The position numbers were made by a program, and so were the translations under genes. The notes below the pieces were generated by a model. It ran no database searches. It was given only the letters and a program-made list of their open reading frames with translations, and was not told the DNA's origin. Positions 7,592 to 14,768 of a stretch of 33,401 bases of DNA are shown one piece after another. The stretch is from JAYQKL01 sp049889535 (GTDB taxonomy: Bacteria > Pseudomonadota > Alphaproteobacteria > RS24). Position 1 is the first letter of the stretch. Each line of letters starts with the position of its first letter. The DNA is taken from the NCBI GenBank assembly GCA_049889535.1, contig JBMHDF010000004.1, positions 1 to 33,401 on the forward strand. Direction: 5' to 3'.

Positions 7592-9096
7592 TGTCAGAAC
7601 TCACCCCACCCTTTGATGAATTTGAAAAAGCCTATCAAAGGGGTGAGACTCAGCTTGTCTATGCCAATATTATTGCTGACTTGGAAACCCCCGTATCGGC
7701 CTATCTGAAACTTTGCCAGGACCGCAAATACAGTTTTTTGCTCGAGTCTGTGCAAGATGGTGATGTTAAAGGTCGGTTTTCAATCATCGGATGGGCGCCG
7801 GATTTAATTTATAAAGTTGATGCAGGAGAAGTTTTTATCAACCGCACGGCATTAGAGAATGACACTTTTGAGCCTTTTAAAATTGCGCCGCTTGATGGTC
7901 TAAGACATGTTTTAGCCGAGTCTGAGATTAATATTCCAGATAGTTTGCCGCCAATGGCCTCAGGTGTATTTGGCTATATGAGTTATGACATGGTGCGCCA
8001 GATGGAAAAGCTGCCAGACACCAATCCGGCTGCGCTTGACACACCTGATAGCCTGTTTATGCGCCCAACCATGATTGCCGTTTTTGATACAGTCACAAAC
8101 AGCTTGATTATGGTGACACCGGTGCGCCCAACTGACACCCAATCCGCTCATGATGCTTATCAGCAAGCCCAAGCGCGCATTGCCGCCGCACGCACAGCCT
8201 TATCTGCACCACTCAAAGAAACACTTACAAAACCAGAAACGGATTTTACCCCGCCAAGCTCCAATATGAGCCAAACCGCCTATCATAATATGGTCGCGCG
8301 GGCGAAAGAATATATAAAGGCGGGAGATATTTTTCAAGTTGTGCTGAGCCAATGCTTTGAAACAGCTTTTCCTTTACCGCCATTTGAGCTTTATCGCTCC
8401 CTGCGCCGTATTAACCCATCACCCTATTTATTCTTTTTAAATTTCGATGGGTTTTCCGTGATTGGGTCAAGCCCTGAAGTGTTGGTTGGCGTTTCTGATA
8501 AAACCGTGAATATTCGTCCCATTGCAGGAACCAGGCGTCGCGGCGCAACCCCAGCACAGGATAAAGAAATCGGCGCAGAACTATTAGCTGATGAAAAAGA
8601 ACTAGCCGAACATCTCATGCTATTGGATTTGGGGCGCAATGATATTGGGCGGGTTTCAAAAATTGGAACCGTACAAGTTAATGAATCCTTTAGCCTGCAA
8701 AAAACATCGCATTTAATTCATATTTATTCTGACCTGACCGGCACACTTGATGAGGGGCTGGATAATATTGATGCTTTGGCCGCAGGGTTTCCTGCTGGCA
8801 CAGTCTCGGGCGCACCAAAAGTACGGGCAATGGAGATTATCGACGAATTAGAACCCCAAAAAAGGGGCATATATTCTGGCTGTGTCGGGTATTTCTCGGC
8901 GGGCGGTGACATGGATACCTGTATTGTTTTGCGCACGGGTATTATCAAAGACAATGTGCTTTATGTACAAGCAGGGGGTGGGGTTGTATATGACTCCACT
9001 GAGGAAGGCGAATATAATGAAACGGTCAACAAGGCGATGGCTTTGTTTCGTGCCGCCGAAGATGCTTTTGAGCAAGCGAAAAACGCCACTCAATAA
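7591..9096 (+). CDS. trpE: anthranilate synthase component I
   Basis: TrpE turns chorismate into anthranilate using ammonia delivered by TrpG, the first committed step of tryptophan synthesis. The 501-residue product has the chorismate-binding signatures PIAGTRRRG, LMLLDLGRNDIGRVS, FPAGTVSGAPKVRAMEII and GGVVYDSTEEGEY. LLES at residues 50-53 is the element that binds tryptophan for feedback inhibition, so allosteric control is probably retained. It is not fused to TrpG, unlike the TrpEG fusion of rhizobia. No leader peptide or attenuator can sit before it because its ATG overlaps the ppiD stop codon; any transcriptional control must act further upstream or at the trpE-trpG junction. Confidence 0.97.
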   Translation: MSELTPPFDEFEKAYQRGETQLVYANIIADLETPVSAYLKLCQDRKYSFLLESVQDGDVKGRFSIIGWAPDLIYKVDAGEVFINRTALENDTFEPFKIAPLDGLRHVLAESEINIPDSLPPMASGVFGYMSYDMVRQMEKLPDTNPAALDTPDSLFMRPTMIAVFDTVTNSLIMVTPVRPTDTQSAHDAYQQAQARIAAARTALSAPLKETLTKPETDFTPPSSNMSQTAYHNMVARAKEYIKAGDIFQVVLSQCFETAFPLPPFELYRSLRRINPSPYLFFLNFDGFSVIGSSPEVLVGVSDKTVNIRPIAGTRRRGATPAQDKEIGAELLADEKELAEHLMLLDLGRNDIGRVSKIGTVQVNESFSLQKTSHLIHIYSDLTGTLDEGLDNIDALAAGFPAGTVSGAPKVRAMEIIDELEPQKRGIYSGCVGYFSAGGDMDTCIVLRTGIIKDNVLYVQAGGGVVYDSTEEGEYNETVNKAMALFRAAEDAFEQAKNATQ

Positions 9097-9100
9097 GTTC

Positions 9101-9120
9101 TTATATAAAGGTTTATATAA
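9101..9120 (+). promoter_or_regulatory. palindrome enclosing the trpG ribosome binding site
   Basis: Nine-base arms TTATATAAA (9101-9109) and TTTATATAA (9112-9120) are perfectly complementary around a central GG. The element fills most of the 24-base trpE-trpG gap and ends at the base before the trpG ATG. The only Shine-Dalgarno-like sequence, AAAGG (9107-9111), lies at its centre, so the hairpin would mask it in RNA. It could tune trpG translation or be a protein-binding site in DNA. Confidence 0.6.
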
Positions 9121-9741
9121 ATGATATTACTTATTGATAATTATGACAGTTTTACTTTCAATCTTGTTCACTTTTTGGGTGAGATTGGGGCTGAAACCAA
9201 AGTTGTGCGTAATGATCAAATAGCTGTTGATGACGCGTTGGCCATGCCTGTTAATGCAATCATTTTATCGCCTGGCCCCTGCACACCAAATGAAGCCGGT
9301 ATATGCTTGGAACTTGTCGAAAAAGCCCCTGCTGATCTCCCCATTTTTGGTGTTTGTCTTGGACACCAAACCATTGGCCAAGCGTTTGGCGGGCAAGTTA
9401 TCCGCGCGCCTGAAATTATGCACGGAAAGCGGTCAAAAATTCATCACAATGCAAAAGGAATATTCGCTTCTATCCCGCAAGACTTTGATGCCACACGCTA
9501 TCATTCGCTCATGATTGAGGCCAGCAGCCTGCCCGATTGCTTGGAAGCCACCGCCCATACGCCAGATGGTATGATTATGGGCGTGCAGCACAAAACCCGT
9601 CCGGTTTTTGGGGTTCAATTCCATCCAGAAAGCATTGCCTCGTTACATGGCCATCAGATGCTTGCGAATTTTATTGAAATTGCTGGCCTTAAGCCGCGCC
9701 TTGATGGGATTAAAACTCAAACTCTTGCGGAGCTGCGATAA
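9121..9741 (+). CDS. trpG: anthranilate synthase component II (glutamine amidotransferase)
   Basis: TrpG hydrolyses glutamine and passes ammonia to TrpE. The 206-residue product is a class I amidotransferase with the N-terminal signature LLIDNYDSFTFNL, the oxyanion region LSPGPCTPNEAG, the nucleophile Cys79 in GVCLGHQ and the His-Glu pair in QFHPES. The same subunit may also serve aminodeoxychorismate synthase in folate synthesis, as in some bacteria, but nothing here shows that. The end overlaps the trpD start by one base (TAATG). The start codon directly follows a 20-base palindrome. Confidence 0.97.
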   Translation: MILLIDNYDSFTFNLVHFLGEIGAETKVVRNDQIAVDDALAMPVNAIILSPGPCTPNEAGICLELVEKAPADLPIFGVCLGHQTIGQAFGGQVIRAPEIMHGKRSKIHHNAKGIFASIPQDFDATRYHSLMIEASSLPDCLEATAHTPDGMIMGVQHKTRPVFGVQFHPESIASLHGHQMLANFIEIAGLKPRLDGIKTQTLAELR

Positions 9742-10766
9742 TGGAAAAACTCAAACCGATTTTAGCTGAAATTGCCGCGGGCAAGAGCTTAACCGCTGAG
9801 AAAGCCAAGCAAGCCTTTGATATTATCTTATCTGGTGAAGCTACTGCTGGTCAGATTGGGGCATTTTTAATGGGGCTTCGCGTGCGCGGGGAAACAATTG
9901 ATGAGCTGGTAGCTGGTGCGACCATCATGCGCCAACACGCCTTATCTGTAGACGCACCAGAAAATGCAATAGACACTTGTGGTACGGGTGGCGATGGTGC
10001 TGGCACCTATAATATTTCAACAGCTGTTGCTTTTGTTGTTGCCGCAGGCGGCGTTCCCGTTGCTAAACATGGCAATAAGGCGCTGAGTTCAAAATCAGGT
10101 TCGGCAGAGGTGCTTGAAAAGTTAGGCGTTAAACTTGATTTAACACCCGCTCAAATTAGTCAAGCCATCAATCAAATTGGCATGGGCTTCATGTTTGCCC
10201 CTGCCCACCATAGTGCTATGCGTCATGTTGGGCCAGTGCGCGCCGAGCTTGCCCAGCGTACGATTTTTAATTTACTCGGCCCGCTTTCCAACCCGGCAGG
10301 CGCAAAGACACAATTACTCGGCGTGTTTGACAAAAGCTGGTTGCGCCCATTGGCTGAAACATTAGGAAAATTGGGGTCTGTTTCAGCATGGGTGGTACAC
10401 GGCTCTGATGGGCTTGATGAGCTGACCACAACCGGCATTTCTCATATTGCAGAACTGAAAAATGGGACTGTATGCGAGTTTGACATCACCCCAGAAGAAG
10501 TTGGCCTATCGCAAGCCACACCACAACAATTAGCGGGTGGCACGCCTGAAGAAAACGCGCAAGCCATGCGTGCCATATTTGATGGGGCGCAAAACGCTTA
10601 TCGCGATATTGTGCTGCTCAATGCTGGCGCGGCATTTGTCGCCGCCGCAAAAGCAGATACACTTAAAGCTGGTGTCAACATGGCTGCACAAGTTATTGAT
10701 GCAGGCCAAGCGCGGGACAAACTTGATGCCTTGATAGCATTTTCTCAAAACCAAGAGCAAAGCTAG
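9741..10766 (+). CDS. trpD: anthranilate phosphoribosyltransferase
   Basis: TrpD transfers phosphoribose from PRPP to anthranilate, the second step of tryptophan synthesis. The 341-residue product has the diphosphate-binding loop GTGGDG at residues 81-86, KHGNKALSSKSGSAEVLE, and the anthranilate-site region FAPAHHSAMRHVGPVR with NLLGPLSNPA after it. The ATG overlaps the trpG stop codon by one base, so the two are probably translated in a coupled way. trpC follows after 11 bases. Confidence 0.97.
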   Translation: MEKLKPILAEIAAGKSLTAEKAKQAFDIILSGEATAGQIGAFLMGLRVRGETIDELVAGATIMRQHALSVDAPENAIDTCGTGGDGAGTYNISTAVAFVVAAGGVPVAKHGNKALSSKSGSAEVLEKLGVKLDLTPAQISQAINQIGMGFMFAPAHHSAMRHVGPVRAELAQRTIFNLLGPLSNPAGAKTQLLGVFDKSWLRPLAETLGKLGSVSAWVVHGSDGLDELTTTGISHIAELKNGTVCEFDITPEEVGLSQATPQQLAGGTPEENAQAMRAIFDGAQNAYRDIVLLNAGAAFVAAAKADTLKAGVNMAAQVIDAGQARDKLDALIAFSQNQEQS

Positions 10767-10777
10767 AGGCCTGTGCC

Positions 10778-11566
10778 ATGACTGATATTCTTGAAAAAAT
10801 TAAGGCTTATAAATTAAAAGAAATTGAAAAAGCAAAGCAGGAAACACCGCTTAATGAATTAATGCGCAAAGCTGATAAAGCCGATGCGCCACGCGGATTT
10901 GTCAAAAGCCTTCGTGCAAAACTAGCTCAAGGTGAAACCGCTTTGATTGCTGAGATTAAAAAAGCAAGCCCTTCTAAAGGGTTGATACGCGAAAACTTTG
11001 TACCGGCTGACTTAGCCAAAGCCTATGAAAAAGGCGGCGCGGCGTGTTTATCTGTGTTAACCGATGCACCGAGCTTTCAGGGCGCGCCTGAATATTTACA
11101 CCAAGCCCGTAGCGCCACTGCCCTGCCTGCCTTGCGTAAAGATTTTCTTTATGATGCCTATCAAGTCGTAGAGGCTCGAAGCTGGGGAGCTGATTGTATT
11201 TTAATCATCATGGCCTCTGTGACAGATAGACAGGCGGTTGATATTTTACAAGCCGCAAGAGATTGGAACATGGATGCTTTAATTGAAGTGCATGACCGTC
11301 AAGAATTAGAGCGTGCAAAATTACTTGAGCATGATTTTATTGGCATTAATAATCGTAATTTACGCAGTTTTGATGTTGATATCCAAAATACGATTGAACT
11401 GGCGCAATATGTGGATGAGCAAACCCTATTGGTATGTGAAAGCGGGATTTACACGCCAGAAGATATTGCAGAAATTCAAACTTGTGGGGTCAACACATTT
11501 TTAATTGGCGAGTCGCTTATGCGCCAAGAAGATGTCGCGCAGGCGACAAAAACATTATTGGCGTGA
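10778..11566 (+). CDS. trpC: indole-3-glycerol phosphate synthase
   Basis: TrpC closes the indole ring: CDRP is decarboxylated and cyclised to indole-3-glycerol phosphate. The 262-residue product is a single-function TIM barrel with the family motifs ALIAEIKKASPSKG, LRKDFLYDAYQV, IGINNRNLRSFDVD and ESGIYTPEDI. It is not fused to TrpF; trpF, trpB and trpA are not in this window and are commonly elsewhere in alphaproteobacteria. GAGG eight bases before the ATG is a good ribosome binding site. It is the last gene of the trp cluster; in many relatives moaC and moeA come next, but here lexA does, after 210 bases. Confidence 0.97.
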   Translation: MTDILEKIKAYKLKEIEKAKQETPLNELMRKADKADAPRGFVKSLRAKLAQGETALIAEIKKASPSKGLIRENFVPADLAKAYEKGGAACLSVLTDAPSFQGAPEYLHQARSATALPALRKDFLYDAYQVVEARSWGADCILIIMASVTDRQAVDILQAARDWNMDALIEVHDRQELERAKLLEHDFIGINNRNLRSFDVDIQNTIELAQYVDEQTLLVCESGIYTPEDIAEIQTCGVNTFLIGESLMRQEDVAQATKTLLA

Positions 11567-11608
11567 TGGGCTCAAACGCTTTCAAGTTAAAAAATAAAAA
11601 AAAGAGAC

Positions 11609-11638
11609 TTGACCCATAAATGCGAACTAAAGTAGAAC
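11609..11638 (+). promoter_or_regulatory. probable lexA promoter overlapping the LexA box
   Basis: TTGACC at 11609-11614 and TAGAAC at 11633-11638 are 18 bases apart. The -10 hexamer matches the consensus at four of six positions and shares its last four bases with the second half of the LexA operator, a layout that would allow repression by blocking RNA polymerase. The leader would be about 130 bases. Confidence 0.5.
11624..11638 (+). promoter_or_regulatory. LexA operator (SOS box)
   Basis: GAAC (11624-11627), seven bases, GAAC (11635-11638). This is the reverse complement of GTTC-N7-GTTC, the established LexA site of alphaproteobacteria, and it lies about 140 bases upstream of lexA itself, as expected for autoregulation. 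The same GAAC is also part of an inverted repeat: AGAACAAA at 11634-11641 and TTTGTTCT at 11653-11660. Confidence 0.85.
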
Positions 11639-11728
11639 AAACATGTTGATGCTTTGTTCTGTTTGTTGTTTTAGAAAAAAAACACGAAGAATTTGCATCT
11701 AGCCCGCGAAAAGGGCATGAGACTTTGC

Positions 11729-11760
11729 GACTAGATTGAGACTAGATTGCGACTAGATTG
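11729..11760 (+). repeat. three 11-base-spaced direct repeats before lexA
   Basis: GACTAGATTG occurs at 11729-11738, 11740-11749 and 11751-11760, with one varying base between copies. A partial fourth copy (GACTTTGC) precedes it at 11721. The period of 11 bases is about one helical turn. The array ends 16 bases before the lexA ATG, just ahead of its ribosome binding site, in the probable untranslated leader. Confidence 0.85.
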
Positions 11761-11776
11761 TTAAGGAATTGTCATT

Positions 11777-12466
11777 ATGTTGACGAAAAAACAACTTGAG
11801 CTATTGCTTTTTATCAATGAACGCCTGAAAGAAACAGGGGTCGCGCCTTCATTTGATGAGATGAAAGAAGCGCTTGACCTGAAATCTAAATCCGGCATTC
11901 ACCGCCTCATCACAGCTTTAGAAGAGCGCGGCTTTATTCGACGATTAGCCCATCGCGCGCGCGCCCTAGAGGTTTTGAAATTACCCGAATCAGCTTCACC
12001 AAGCTTAAGCGCCCTGCCGCGACAGGCATCTGAACCGACCCCTGCCCCCAAAATGGAATTGCCGAGTGCCGCCAATGATGATAATGCCATCGCGCTTGGC
12101 GTGATGGGGCGCATCGCCGCCGGCACCCCAATTGAGGCACTACAATCTGAAACTCATCGTATTTCTGTGCCGATTGAAATGATGCGCTCTGGTCCGCATT
12201 ATGCGCTTGAGGTTCAAGGTGACTCAATGATTGATGCAGGTATCCTTGATGGGGATACGGCAGTTATCCAGCAAAGCGATACTGCCGATAATGGTGATAT
12301 TATTGTTGCTCTTATTGAAGACCAGGAAGCCACATTAAAACGCCTGCGTCGCAAGGGGGATATGATTGCTTTGGAAGCAGCAAACCCTGCCTATGAAACG
12401 CGCTTGTTTAAGTCAGATCAAGTCCGCGTGCAAGGGCGTCTGGTTGGCCTTATCCGCAAATATTAA
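11777..12466 (+). CDS. lexA: LexA repressor, SOS response regulator
   Basis: LexA represses DNA damage genes and cleaves itself when RecA filaments form. The 229-residue product has an N-terminal winged helix DNA-binding domain (about 1-66; MLTKKQLELLLFINERLKET) and a C-terminal S24 peptidase domain. The self-cleavage bond is Ala115-Gly116 in GRIAAGTP, and the catalytic pair is Ser150 in VQGDSM and Lys188 in ATLKRL. The linker is longer than in E. coli LexA (202 residues), as is common in alphaproteobacteria. AAGGA lies nine bases before the ATG. A LexA box upstream indicates autoregulation. The end faces the end of comEC across 11 bases. Confidence 0.97.
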   Translation: MLTKKQLELLLFINERLKETGVAPSFDEMKEALDLKSKSGIHRLITALEERGFIRRLAHRARALEVLKLPESASPSLSALPRQASEPTPAPKMELPSAANDDNAIALGVMGRIAAGTPIEALQSETHRISVPIEMMRSGPHYALEVQGDSMIDAGILDGDTAVIQQSDTADNGDIIVALIEDQEATLKRLRRKGDMIALEAANPAYETRLFKSDQVRVQGRLVGLIRKY

Positions 12467-12477
12467 GCCTTATTCTC

Positions 12478-14619
12478 TTAATACAACCAGAGCCGGTTTC
12501 TTTGGCGCGGGGTGTCAATCTGCCAGCTTGGGTTTTCATTTGGGCGATAATAAAGCCCACGCCCTGCTTCATACCGCCAAATTCTCCGGTCAAAGATTTT
12601 TGGCGCACATTGTTTAAGTTGTGACTTGTCTTGAGCCGTTAAACGAAATGTCACAACCACCACCTGACCTCTACTGCACGCTTCCGTTAAGCGGGTTTTA
12701 TCTGCAATGAGAATGATTGTTCCAACAGCGCTTTCCATGACACATAAACCCGTCACACATTTTTCAGTATAGTTATCTGGCTCTGGCCGCATGCCAAAAT
12801 ATTTAAGCCAATTCTCCACGACATATTGATTGGGGCTGCGCGATAAAACGCGATACTCACCATTTGTCTGGCGTGCCGCAACATGCTGGCCATAGCCATA
12901 AACCACGATATCGGGCAATTCCGCCCGTCCGAGCAGCCAAAATGAAATTAAAAGTGGTACCAAACCAAGCAAGCGCCATTTTTGCGTTAACAAACATAAA
13001 CTCAACAATCCAATGGTAAATAAAGCCAATGCCGATGGCGGGGATTGCGCAATATAAATCACCGCCTCGCCCTGATTAGATAAATAATCCGAAACAGCCA
13101 CAACCATTTCAATACCCCAACTCATCAAGGCAAAGGCAAGATCTTCTAAATGGAATAAAGATAAAACCAAAGCCAGCAAGGCCATTGGCATAATCACCAG
13201 CGCAAAAATTGGCATGGCCAATAAATTCGCCTGCAAGGCATGAATTGGCAGCATATTAAAATGATAGGCGCCAATATAACCCGTCGCGGCCCCAGCGATG
13301 ATACTCGTCAGCAAGAGCGTGATAAAATATAACCAAGTTCGGCGCCGCCAATAAGCAAAGCGACTCAAGCGCACCGTTACAGGCGCGGCCCAATAGTTTC
13401 TGCCAAACCGCTCATAAAAAGCGACGAGGGCCAGCACAGCAGCAAATGACATTTGAAAACTCACCAACACAACGCTTTCTGGCGCCAGAGCCAGCACGAT
13501 AAATGTTGCAATTGCAACATTGCGCAGCGTCAAAGCATGGCGCTCCAACATCAAAGCCAGAAAAACTAAACTCATCATAATAAAGGCGCGTTGGGTGGCG
13601 ATATTATTTCCAGAAATCAACAAATAGCCAAAACCAGCCAGCACTGCCATGAGCGCACAAGCCATGCGCACATCATAAAATTGATTAAGACGCGGGAAAC
13701 AAGCAGCGAGCAAGCGAAAGAACCCAAACACACTGCCGGTCATCAGCACCATATGCATGCCTGAAATGGCCAGCATATGCGCTAGACCGCTGGCGCGCAA
13801 ACTCTCGCGATGAGCTGGCGGAATTTGTCCACGCAAACCCGTCACAAGAGCAATCGCAATGCCGCGGGCTTCGGGGCTGGTCTTATCTTCAATATGTGCG
13901 GCCAATCGCAATCGCCAATGTTGTAGCCGCGCAGCAAATGACGGTTGGTCAGGACATGTGACTTGTTCAATTTGACGGATAAAACCGCGCGCGCCTTCCT
14001 GACGAAAATGAGCCGCAAAACGCGCATCATAGCCATTTGGAATAAGCGCTTTTGACAAGGGTATCAGACGCGCTTGCAACACCACATGACAGGCTGGCTT
14101 TAGATGCGCCACATCAGCCTGCTTGCCATATAGCCGAATATGCTTTGGGGTATGCTTTTGCGCCAGCCCTTTCACATCAATCACCTCAACCATAAACTGG
14201 CTGCCCCGCAGGCGTTTTTCTGCTGTCCGAACATGCCCGATAAGTTGCGTTTCAGCCATTACCCGCTTCAGCAAAACATGGTCTAAATCTGTGGTTCGGA
14301 TTTGCGACCACACAAAGCCCAAACTCGCCATTAGAGCCAATAATAAAACCGGACGCCACGCGCCATCATTCACAAGCCAATAGGCCACAGAAAATGTTAC
14401 GACCAATAAAATACTGGTTAATTGGCGTGGCTCATCAGGCCATTGAAAATACAGCAAGCACCCCAATCCAAAGGCAAGCGCAAGCCAGTAAAACAACCTT
14501 TCATTCTGCCAGCTTTTGACAAATCTCGGCACCGCCTGCGCCACATCGCGCGTGGCGAAAAGCAATGGCGCAAAGCTTTTCAAATTGAAAGAAAATTTCA
14601 AATATTTCAGTAAAAACAA
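12478..14619 (-). CDS. comEC: ComEC/Rec2-family DNA uptake membrane protein
   Basis: ComEC proteins form the inner membrane channel through which single-stranded DNA enters during natural transformation. The 713-residue product has N-terminal membrane helices (about residues 42-104), a DUF4131/OB-like region (about 105-220), and the Competence domain with many membrane segments (about 245-530). The signature GLAHMLAISGMHMVLMTG (His281 to His289) is intact. The C-terminal 170 residues do not show a metallo-beta-lactamase HxHxDH motif, so the nuclease domain seems absent or degenerate. The frame starts at a TTG at 14619 with AAGAG upstream; the next internal Met is residue 97, so the true start is uncertain. 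The gene is convergent with lexA and divergent from gltX, its usual alphaproteobacterial neighbours. Confidence 0.9.
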   Translation of the reverse strand: MFLLKYLKFSFNLKSFAPLLFATRDVAQAVPRFVKSWQNERLFYWLALAFGLGCLLYFQWPDEPRQLTSILLVVTFSVAYWLVNDGAWRPVLLLALMASLGFVWSQIRTTDLDHVLLKRVMAETQLIGHVRTAEKRLRGSQFMVEVIDVKGLAQKHTPKHIRLYGKQADVAHLKPACHVVLQARLIPLSKALIPNGYDARFAAHFRQEGARGFIRQIEQVTCPDQPSFAARLQHWRLRLAAHIEDKTSPEARGIAIALVTGLRGQIPPAHRESLRASGLAHMLAISGMHMVLMTGSVFGFFRLLAACFPRLNQFYDVRMACALMAVLAGFGYLLISGNNIATQRAFIMMSLVFLALMLERHALTLRNVAIATFIVLALAPESVVLVSFQMSFAAVLALVAFYERFGRNYWAAPVTVRLSRFAYWRRRTWLYFITLLLTSIIAGAATGYIGAYHFNMLPIHALQANLLAMPIFALVIMPMALLALVLSLFHLEDLAFALMSWGIEMVVAVSDYLSNQGEAVIYIAQSPPSALALFTIGLLSLCLLTQKWRLLGLVPLLISFWLLGRAELPDIVVYGYGQHVAARQTNGEYRVLSRSPNQYVVENWLKYFGMRPEPDNYTEKCVTGLCVMESAVGTIILIADKTRLTEACSRGQVVVVTFRLTAQDKSQLKQCAPKIFDRRIWRYEAGRGLYYRPNENPSWQIDTPRQRNRLWLY

Positions 14620-14630
14620 TAGGCTGTCTC

Positions 14631-14658
14631 TTGTTATTTTTTTAGCTTAGGGTATATT
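14631..14658 (+). promoter_or_regulatory. candidate gltX promoter
   Basis: TTGTTA at 14631-14636 and TATATT at 14653-14658 are separated by 16 bases in the comEC-gltX divergent region. The transcript would carry a leader of about 100 bases, which includes a small ACAAT-CTT-ATTGT hairpin just before a T run. Only the hexamers support this call. Confidence 0.45.
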
Positions 14659-14768
14659 CTCACACAATCCCCTGAGACTATGCCCTGTGGCTATGCTATG
14701 ACAGATGGCAGCCTGCTGACAATCTTATTGTTTTGGGCAGTCTGGCGACCAAAATGAGAGAATGCTGA

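Noticed and set aside
11656..11670. A second full LexA box (GTTC-N7-GTTC) upstream of lexA
   Set aside because: After GTTC at 11656-11659 the second half reads TGTT at the seven-base spacing, so the pattern does not hold.
12467..12477. Terminator between the convergent ends of lexA and comEC
   Set aside because: Only 11 bases separate the stop codons and no hairpin with a T run is visible there.
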